NCBI GenBank assembly: GCA_003963405.1
Contig: RXIY01000051.1
Span: forward strand, 1 to 42,655
Length of the DNA stretch: 42,655 nucleotides
Direction of reading: 5' to 3'
Origin: Hyphomicrobiales bacterium
Lineage (GTDB): Bacteria > Pseudomonadota > Alphaproteobacteria > Rhizobiales > Beijerinckiaceae
The notes under the pieces were generated by a model. That model was given only the letters and a program-made list of their open reading frames with translations, did no database searches and had not been told where the DNA came from. The position numbers and the translations under genes were made by a program. Shown here one piece after another: positions 31,299 to 37,557 of this stretch (the stretch's first letter is position 1; every line of letters starts with the position of its first letter).

Positions 31299-34054
31299 CG
31301 GGTCCGCGCGCGCTTCTTGTGCGGCGGACGCCCGCCGGAACGGCCGCGGCGCCGGCGACGCTGCAGCGCAGCTGCGCCTGCGGGGAGACCGGCGAGAGCT
31401 GCCCGCGCTGCGCCGCGAAGCGCGCGCCGCTCCAGCGGCTCGCGGGCTCCGGCGGGCCGCCGCGCGCCTTGCCCGGCGCCGTGAGCGCGGTCTTGCGCAC
31501 ATCCGGCCAGCCGCTGCCCTCGCCGATTCGCGCGCAGATGGAGGAGCGGTTCGCGCATGATTTTTCCGGCGTGCGGATTCATGCCGACGCATCCGCGCAA
31601 AAATCCTCGGCGGCGGTTAATGCGCGCGCCTATACGGTCGGGCGCGACATTGTGCTCGGAAGCGGCGCGCCTGACGTCGCGAGCCGCGAGGGTCGGCGCC
31701 TGCTCGGTCATGAACTGGCCCATGTCGTTCAGCAGTCGCGCGGCGGCGTCGGCGGTGGGATCGATCCCGACCCGGCGCTCGAACAAGACGCGCGCCGCGC
31801 CGGCGACGCCGTGGCCGCGGACCAGCCTGCGCGCGTCGCGCAAAGCGCCGGCCCCATGCTCGCGCGCGAGCCAGCCGCCGCCGGGTCCGGCGAAAGCGTC
31901 ATGTACGAAGTCAATTTTCCGGACGGCAAGAAGCGGCTCACGAAGCAGGAATACGAAGCCTATAAAGCCCAGGCCGCCCACCGCCTGCGCCTCCGTCTCG
32001 ACAGGGTGATCGACGATTCGGAGAGGGGACGCGCGTCGCAGTACGACATGCTCAAGGAGTACCAGGGCGGCGTGGAAAGTTTGGGCGATGTCTTTCGCAA
32101 GCCAAAAGCGCTGATCGGCATCGCGGCGGATATCTGGGGAAAGACCAGCCCGCCGTGGATCGGCATGTGGGGACATCCGAAAAACGCTGCGCGCCACGGA
32201 CTGCAAGCGCTCGAACGCGGGGATATCGGGGAGGCCGCCCGCCTCCTGAAACTCGCAACCGGGCAATACGAAGACGCGATGAAGGAATGGAACGCCTATC
32301 GCATGAAAACGATCGGCGGCGCCGAGAGTCTTGCGAGCGATCTCGAGACGGTTCGCGACGTTTCCTTCGCCATCGCGCTCGCCGCGGGCGCCGTCGTCGC
32401 GGCCCCCGTCATAGGGGCCGCCGTGGGGACCGCCGGCGTCACGGGCGCTGGCGCGACGGCGTTGACGGCGGGCGGAACCGCGCTCGTCACCGGCGCGGGC
32501 GGCGTCGTGCTCGGGGGCGGCTCCACCGCCGCGGCGAGCTATGCCGTCAACGACAAGGTCGATTGGAAGGCGGCCAAGCGGGACGCGGCGAAATTCGGCA
32601 AGCAGGGCTTCGTCACCGGCCTCACGGCGGGTCTCGGCCAGGCGCTCAACGGGGCGGGCGCCGCCGCGCAGCTTGGCAAGCCGCTGGCCCAGCAGGCGGC
32701 AAGGCGCTGTCTGACCGAGGCTGGCGTCAATTTCTCGGGCGAACTCACGACGGAGGCGCTGGACAAGCTCTTCCCGGCGACGCCGCCCCAGGAGCAGGCC
32801 GGGGCGCAAACGAAAGAAATCCTCGGGGGCAAGACCCGGGCGCTGGCCATCGGTTGCATCAGCGGCGTCCTTGGCGTCCCGGCCAGCAAACTGAAAGGCG
32901 GGTCGGCGACCGCCGCCGACAAGGCGCTTGGCGCCGGTACGGCCTTCCTCGACGCGAAGCTCCAGGGCAAGACGGACAAGGAAGCCGCATTCGCCGCCGC
33001 GCAATCGACCGCGACTTCGCATCTCGTCGGCGCCGGGAAGAAGGGCACCGACGCGGCGGCGGCGAGACAGGCGACGGCCCCGAAACCGAAATTGGCCGAC
33101 GAGCCCCACGAGACGGCCGAGCCTGCCGGCAAGCCTGCGCCGAAACCCGCTCCGAAACCCGCGCCTCGGGCCATCGACAAGGCGCCGGAAGGCATGAAGA
33201 AGCCAGCCGCCGGCCATGTCGAAGAAAAGCCGGACATGAAGCCGGCAAAACCCCCGCCCGCTCCCGAAAAGGCGATCGATCAGGGACAGGCGGTGGCGCA
33301 AAAGGAGACCGCCAACGGGCATCGCGCCGTCGTGACGCCGAAGGGCGTGGGCGTCTGCAGCCCGCATCCCTGCCCCGTGATCCATGTCGAATACGCCAGG
33401 GAGCTCGCCGCCGCGCCGGAGCTGAAGGCGTGGAACGAAAAGATTCAGGCCATGCGGCAGGTCGATCCAGAACTCGCCGCCCAATCGGCCGCGGCCCTGA
33501 TCCGGGAGCTCGAGACGCTGCGCGCCAGCCAGAAGAGCCGCGGACAGGCCGGAGGGCCGCAGGCCGCCGCCGGCAGGACAACGCCGCCGGCTCCAGTTGG
33601 AGGCGCGCCCCGCCCCGGACCGAACCAGGCTCTTGTCGGTTCGAGCACCCGTCAGATGCGGCGGGCGGCAATCAGAATGATTGAAGCCGATCCCAACCAT
33701 CCGCTTCGATTCCTGCTGGGCAGGCCGGGGCGGTTCAAGCCCCAGCGTGGGCTCACGCACGATCAGCTGGCCGACCGACCCGACCTTGTGCAGATGGGAC
33801 ATATCCGCAGCAACAAGCTCGGAGAGACCGAATATGTCATGCTGCAGGGCGCCTGGGAGAACCAATTCAACAATGTGACCATCGAGCAATCGCATCTGGG
33901 CGGGGCCGTTCTCGATCAGCCAGCCGTATCGATTGGCGGCGTCGCGGTCGACAGGCGCACCGCGAAATTCTGGGAAGACGTGGGCCTGCTGAAGCCGGGC
34001 GCCGTGGAGGCGTCCCCGACAATTCGACTCCCCATCTCGGAGAGCGACGAATGA
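31295..34054 (+). CDS. DUF4157 putative cargo/effector 2 with nuclease-like C-terminus
   Basis: A 919-residue protein starting at the ATGA overlap. It repeats the design of effector 1: C-A-C-G-E-T / C-P-R-C head and a DUF4157 domain with G-H-E-L-A-H-V-V-Q-Q near residue 138. A long Ala/Gly-rich hydrophobic hairpin region (about 350-430) resembles pre-toxin glycine zippers. A Lys/Pro/Ala-rich linker and the module V-C-S-P-H-P-C-P-V (about 687) follow. The last 120 residues differ from effector 1 and include V-Q-M-G-H-I-R-S-N-K-L-G and W-E-N-Q-F-N-N. A Gly-His followed by Asn-Gln-x-x-Asn is the pattern of beta-beta-alpha metal (DNA/RNA non-specific) nucleases. A nuclease toxin is therefore plausible but not proven. 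No immunity gene is adjacent, as is usual for eCIS cargo. Confidence 0.85.
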   Translation: MTGPRALLVRRTPAGTAAAPATLQRSCACGETGESCPRCAAKRAPLQRLAGSGGPPRALPGAVSAVLRTSGQPLPSPIRAQMEERFAHDFSGVRIHADASAQKSSAAVNARAYTVGRDIVLGSGAPDVASREGRRLLGHELAHVVQQSRGGVGGGIDPDPALEQDARRAGDAVAADQPARVAQSAGPMLAREPAAAGSGESVMYEVNFPDGKKRLTKQEYEAYKAQAAHRLRLRLDRVIDDSERGRASQYDMLKEYQGGVESLGDVFRKPKALIGIAADIWGKTSPPWIGMWGHPKNAARHGLQALERGDIGEAARLLKLATGQYEDAMKEWNAYRMKTIGGAESLASDLETVRDVSFAIALAAGAVVAAPVIGAAVGTAGVTGAGATALTAGGTALVTGAGGVVLGGGSTAAASYAVNDKVDWKAAKRDAAKFGKQGFVTGLTAGLGQALNGAGAAAQLGKPLAQQAARRCLTEAGVNFSGELTTEALDKLFPATPPQEQAGAQTKEILGGKTRALAIGCISGVLGVPASKLKGGSATAADKALGAGTAFLDAKLQGKTDKEAAFAAAQSTATSHLVGAGKKGTDAAAARQATAPKPKLADEPHETAEPAGKPAPKPAPKPAPRAIDKAPEGMKKPAAGHVEEKPDMKPAKPPPAPEKAIDQGQAVAQKETANGHRAVVTPKGVGVCSPHPCPVIHVEYARELAAAPELKAWNEKIQAMRQVDPELAAQSAAALIRELETLRASQKSRGQAGGPQAAAGRTTPPAPVGGAPRPGPNQALVGSSTRQMRRAAIRMIEADPNHPLRFLLGRPGRFKPQRGLTHDQLADRPDLVQMGHIRSNKLGETEYVMLQGAWENQFNNVTIEQSHLGGAVLDQPAVSIGGVAVDRRTAKFWEDVGLLKPGAVEASPTIRLPISESDE

Positions 34055-34707
34055 CCGGCTTCTCCCGATCTCCCCAAATCCTCAAGGCGGGCCTCGTGCT
34101 GCTCGATCCGGTGCTGTTCACCGTCAGGCGGCTGATCGTGCTGCAATACAATCCCGACCAGCTGACGCGCACGCTGCAGCCGCTATCGGCCGGCGGCGAT
34201 AGCGCGGACCGGACCGAGGCGCTCAGGCTCAAGGGGCCGGCGGTCGAGACCTTCAAGCTCGACGCGGAGCTCGACGCGACGGATCAGCTCGAATTCGCCA
34301 AGGACAATCCGGCCGCCGTCGAGGTCGGTTTGTTTCCGCAGCTTTCGCTGCTCGAATCCCTCGTCTCTCCCACGAGCGACGACATCGCCGCCGCGGATGA
34401 GCTGCTGCGGCGCGGCGCGGTCGAGATCGCGCCAATGGAGGCGCCCCTCACGCTCTTCGTCTGGAGCGCGCAGCGCGTCGTGCCGGTGCGCGTGACCGAG
34501 TTTACGGTAACGGAGGAAGCCTTCGATACGACGCTGAACCCCATCCACGCGAAAGTCTCCCTCTCGCTGCGCGCCCTGTCGAGCAACGACCTGCCGATCG
34601 ACCATCGCGGCGCTGAATTCTTTCTCGCTTATCTGCGGACCAAGGAGTCGCTCGCCAGGCGCGCCGCCGATGGAACCCGCACGCAACTGGGAGCGCAAGG
34701 CTTCTGA
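34051..34707 (+). CDS. CIS tube-initiator protein (Pvc7/Afp7-like)
   Basis: The ATG overlaps the effector stop and gives 218 residues. The opening L-I-V-L-Q-Y-N-P-D-Q-L-T-R-T-L is the hallmark of the CIS tube-protein N-terminal domain. F-K-L-D-A-E-L-D-A-T-D-Q-L and P-V-R-V-T-E-F-T-V-T-E-E-A-F-D-T follow, with L-N-P-I-H-A-K-V-S-L-S-L after them. In PVC and Afp this protein joins the inner tube to the hub and usually ends in a LysM domain. Here the LysM-like part is carried by the next gene. The stop overlaps the next start (TGATG). Confidence 0.88.
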   Translation: MTGFSRSPQILKAGLVLLDPVLFTVRRLIVLQYNPDQLTRTLQPLSAGGDSADRTEALRLKGPAVETFKLDAELDATDQLEFAKDNPAAVEVGLFPQLSLLESLVSPTSDDIAAADELLRRGAVEIAPMEAPLTLFVWSAQRVVPVRVTEFTVTEEAFDTTLNPIHAKVSLSLRALSSNDLPIDHRGAEFFLAYLRTKESLARRAADGTRTQLGAQGF

Positions 34708-35066
34708 TGCTCGATCTGATGGACCCCAATCCGGCGTTGCCGGTCCCGACGCTTCAGCCGTTCGACGAATACAGCCGCTATCGCGGCCTCGACCTGCTCT
34801 CGGGCGTGGACGCGAGCGGGCGTCCCGTCGTCTTTGTCGCGCGCCGTTTCCTGCCGCAGCCGGCGTCGCTCGCCGAAGTGGGAAGCGTGACGGTGAAGCC
34901 TGCCGACCGGCTCGACATCCTCGCCGCGCAGCAACTCGGCGACGCGCGCTGGTGGTGGCGGCTGGCGGACGCCAACGGCGCGATCGACCCTGCGGAACTC
35001 ACAGCCGAGCCGGGGCGCGTCCTGCGGCTCACCCTGCCGCAAGGCATGGCCGCGCCAAGGAGCTAG
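34707..35066 (+). CDS. LysM-like/gp53-type small baseplate protein
   Basis: A 119-residue protein directly coupled to the preceding gene. The C-terminal half looks LysM-like: V-K-P-A-D-R-L-D-I-L-A-A-Q-Q-L-G-D-A-R-W-W-W-R-L-A-D-A-N-G, then P-G-R-V-L-R-L-T-L-P. The aromatic W-W-W-R segment is the expected core of LysM-like domains found in T4 gp53 and Pvc7. It probably stabilises the tube-hub junction. The preceding gene plus this one together would equal a normal Pvc7, so the family's single protein seems split here. Confidence 0.75.
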   Translation: MLDLMDPNPALPVPTLQPFDEYSRYRGLDLLSGVDASGRPVVFVARRFLPQPASLAEVGSVTVKPADRLDILAAQQLGDARWWWRLADANGAIDPAELTAEPGRVLRLTLPQGMAAPRS

Positions 35067-35070
35067 ACCC

Positions 35071-36198
35071 GTGCTGAAGGGCGTGAGCCTCCATATCATG
35101 ATGGGCGTCGCGTCGCCGTCGCCGGCGCCCGCCGAGCTCGTAGAGGCGCTGGTGTCGGCGCAGGTGACGCAGGCGACCGAGCGCCGCAGCGGTTTCACGT
35201 TGTCCTTCGCCTTCGGCAAGAATTCGCTCGTGCGGGAAAAGTTTCGCCAGGGCTTCTTCGACCCGCCGCAGCGGGTCGTGCTCACGGCGATGGTGAGCGG
35301 CAATCCGATGGTGCTGATGGACGGCGTCATCACCCGTCATGAGATCGCCGCCGCAAACGATCCCGGCGCCTCGCGGCTCCAGATCACCGGCGAGGATTTG
35401 TCGCGCCTCCTCGACGCCGTCGACCTCAGCTGGGTGATGAAATATCCCGCCATGCCCGCCGAGGCGCGGGTCGCGCTGATCCTTGCGAAATACCTGCCGC
35501 TCGGGATTACGCCGATCGTCCTGCCGAGCGTCAACGTCGATGTGCCGCTGCCGACCGAATACATCCCCAGCCACATGGGGACCGACCTCGAATATGTGAC
35601 CTATCTCGCAAAGTCGGTGGGCTATGTCTTTTACATCGATCCGGGACCGCTGCCGGGCCAGTCGATCGCCTATTGGGGCCCCGAGATAAAGACGGGCCCT
35701 TCGCAGACGACTCTCTTCGTCAACAGCGACGCAATGAGCAACGTCGACAGCATCAGTTTCAGCTTCGACGGTTTCTCCAAGACCCTGTTCGTCTTCCTGC
35801 TGCACGACGAGCGGCTGCCGGTCAATATTCCGATCCCCATCCCGGTGCCCGACGTCAATCCGCTGTCGCCGCCCCTCGGCCCGCGCGCGCCCCTCCCGCT
35901 GCGCGCCGAGCCGCTGACGGGCATGGCGAAATTCTCGCTCCCGCAGGCGCTGATGGTGGGGCTTGGCAAGGCGGCGCGCGCCGCCGAGACGATCACCGCA
36001 AGCGGCTCGCTCGACGTGCTGCGGCTCGGCAGGGTCTTGCGCCCGCGCCAGCTCGTCACGGTCGCGGGCGCGGGAATGCCGCATGACGGGCTGCATTACG
36101 TGCGCAGCGTAACCCACGAGCTTCGGCCTGGCGAATACAAGCAGCGCTTCACGCTTTCACGCAACGCCTTCGAGCCATGGTCGGGCCTGGCGGCGTAG
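35071..36198 (+). CDS. Hub protein (gp27/Pvc8 N-terminal-like)
   Basis: The GTG start lies four bases after the upstream stop and gives 375 residues. The sequence L-Q-I-T-G-E-D-L-S-R-L-L-D and the late segment Y-V-R-S-V-T-H-E-L-R-P-G-E-Y-K-Q-R-F-T-L-S-R-N are typical of hub domains related to T4 gp27 and to the VgrG N-terminus. A Pro-rich loop (I-P-I-P-I-P-V-P) lies at about 250-275. The trimeric hub links tube to spike. In many eCIS the hub and the OB-fold spike are one protein (Pvc8); here they are two neighbouring genes. Confidence 0.85.
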   Translation: MLKGVSLHIMMGVASPSPAPAELVEALVSAQVTQATERRSGFTLSFAFGKNSLVREKFRQGFFDPPQRVVLTAMVSGNPMVLMDGVITRHEIAAANDPGASRLQITGEDLSRLLDAVDLSWVMKYPAMPAEARVALILAKYLPLGITPIVLPSVNVDVPLPTEYIPSHMGTDLEYVTYLAKSVGYVFYIDPGPLPGQSIAYWGPEIKTGPSQTTLFVNSDAMSNVDSISFSFDGFSKTLFVFLLHDERLPVNIPIPIPVPDVNPLSPPLGPRAPLPLRAEPLTGMAKFSLPQALMVGLGKAARAAETITASGSLDVLRLGRVLRPRQLVTVAGAGMPHDGLHYVRSVTHELRPGEYKQRFTLSRNAFEPWSGLAA

Positions 36199-36231
36199 GA
36201 TTTTGGCGGCCTGGGACAGGAGAGCCTCGGG

Positions 36232-36840
36232 ATGAGCAGGAAAACCATGGCGCAGCTCGGATTTGTCGACAGCATGCGCCCCGACGAGGACGAGGACCTG
36301 CCCGCCTCCGACGCGATGAGCGGCGTCAAGCGATATTACGGCAAGTATCGCGGCACGGTTCTACCCACGCCCGATCCGGACCGGCGCGGCCGGCTCATGG
36401 TCGAGGTGGCCGACCGGGACGGGCCGAACGTCACGGGCTGGGCGCGGCCTTGCCTGCCCTGGGCGGGCCTTCAGATGGGCTCTCTGATCGTGCCGCCGCC
36501 GGGGTCGAAGGTATGGGTGGAGTTCGAGCAGGGGCTTGCCGATTATCCGATCTGGGTCGGCTGCTGGTGGGGCTCGACCGCGGAGGCCCCGACGGTCGCC
36601 AAGGCGAGCGCGCCGGCGATGCCGATCTTCGCGTTGCAGACCCTGTTGCAGCACGCGCTCGTCGTGACCGATACCCCCTACCCGCCATACCTGCCCACGG
36701 GCGGCATATTGATCGGCAACGCGACGGCCTGCATCGCGATCGACGCGACGGGGGTGCGCATCTTCGGCCCGACGGTTCAGGTCAACGGCGATCCGGCCGG
36801 CGCCGCGCCTGCGGCCGCCGCGCTGCTCGTGACCAAATGA
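36232..36840 (+). CDS. Spike protein with gp5/VgrG OB-fold domain
   Basis: The ATG is preceded by AGGAGAG with good spacing; 202 residues. The OB-fold (phage base V) domain lies at about 40-125: Y-R-G-T-V-L-P-T-P-D-P-D-R-R-G-R-L-M-V-E-V, A-R-P-C-L-P-W-A-G and P-P-P-G-S-K-V-W-V-E-F-E-Q-G. Then G-W-C-like W-V-G-C-W-W-G and a short beta-helix tail G-V-R-I-F-G-P-T-V-Q-V-N-G complete it. The trimer forms the shaft of the membrane-piercing spike. It lies between the hub and the PAAR-like tip, in the canonical order. Confidence 0.9.
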   Translation: MSRKTMAQLGFVDSMRPDEDEDLPASDAMSGVKRYYGKYRGTVLPTPDPDRRGRLMVEVADRDGPNVTGWARPCLPWAGLQMGSLIVPPPGSKVWVEFEQGLADYPIWVGCWWGSTAEAPTVAKASAPAMPIFALQTLLQHALVVTDTPYPPYLPTGGILIGNATACIAIDATGVRIFGPTVQVNGDPAGAAPAAAALLVTK

Positions 36841-36853
36841 GAGGAGGCGTGAA

Positions 36854-37189
36854 ATGCCGGGCTTTGTTGCGCTCCCCGCCAATCAGGTCGTCTGTTCGCA
36901 CGGCGGCCAGGGCAAGCCTGCGCCGCTGTCGCCGCGCGTCTTTATCATGGGCCAGCCAGTGGTTCCCCTCGTTGCGAAATACACGATCGCCGGATGCAGC
37001 CTCGCCGCGTCCGGTTCGTCGCCGCCCTGTGCGACAGGCGCCTTTCTCAGCGGCGCGAGCCGGGTCCTGGTCTCCGTCGCGGGGGCGCTGAGCCCTGTCG
37101 TGATCGTGCCGGCCCGAGGCCAGTGCGCGCCCACCGGGCAACCGCTGATCGCGCCCCCCGCCGGTCAGCAGCGGGTCTTCGCATCGTGA
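36854..37189 (+). CDS. PAAR-like spike tip protein (Pvc10/Afp10-like)
   Basis: A 111-residue protein; GAGGAGG precedes the ATG. It has the PAAR-like features of repeated Cys and Gly-Gln-Pro turns: V-C-S-H-G-G-Q-G-K-P-A-P-L-S-P-R-V, then I-M-G-Q-P-V, then A-G-C-S-L-A-A-S-G-S-S-P-P-C. The Cys/His set could bind a metal at the apex of the spike. PAAR-like proteins sharpen the spike and can carry cargo. The stop overlaps the gp25-like GTG start. Confidence 0.82.
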   Translation: MPGFVALPANQVVCSHGGQGKPAPLSPRVFIMGQPVVPLVAKYTIAGCSLAASGSSPPCATGAFLSGASRVLVSVAGALSPVVIVPARGQCAPTGQPLIAPPAGQQRVFAS

Positions 37190-37557
37190 GCGCGCCGTTC
37201 AACGCCGACGCGCCGCTGCGCATCGGAGCCGACGGCCGCACCGCCGGCGCGGCCTACGACAAGCATGTCCGCGACATGATCGAGGCGCTGCTGTTCACCC
37301 AGCAGGGCGAACGGGTGATGCGTCCGGAGATGGGATCGGGGCTTCTCCAATATCCCTTTGCTCCGAACAGTCCCGAACTCGCGGCCGCCTTGCAGCTCAC
37401 GGCGCGGTCCGGGCTCGAGCGGTGGCTGGGCGACGTGATCGAGGTGCGGTCGCTGTCGGTCGAGGCCGAGGACGCGACGCTCGTCGTAACGCTGACCTGG
37501 GCCTTGCGCGGCACGGGCGCATTCACGACCGAGCCCTTCGTGCGGAGCCTCGAATGA
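37186..37557 (+). CDS. gp25-like baseplate wedge protein (Pvc9/Afp9-like)
   Basis: The GTG at 37186 sits on the upstream stop (GTGA), giving 123 residues, the normal size; a longer open frame upstream is only read-through. The gp25 fold shows in H-V-R-D-M-I-E-A-L-L-F-T-Q-Q-G-E-R-V-M-R, then P-E-M-G-S-G-L-L-Q-Y-P-F-A-P and V-R-S-L-S-V-E-A-E-D. It is a wedge component that connects baseplate and sheath and initiates sheath assembly. The next gene starts at its stop (ATGA). Confidence 0.92.
   Translation: MSAPFNADAPLRIGADGRTAGAAYDKHVRDMIEALLFTQQGERVMRPEMGSGLLQYPFAPNSPELAAALQLTARSGLERWLGDVIEVRSLSVEAEDATLVVTLTWALRGTGAFTTEPFVRSLE

Noticed and set aside
26135-31592. Minus-strand frames of 900 residues and more opposite the ATPase and cargo 1
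   Set aside because: Extreme Arg/Ala/His composition, no motifs; produced by high GC at third positions of the plus-strand genes.
31250-33895. 881-residue minus-strand frame opposite cargo 2
   Set aside because: Same reason: no motifs and Arg/Gly/Leu-rich shadow composition.
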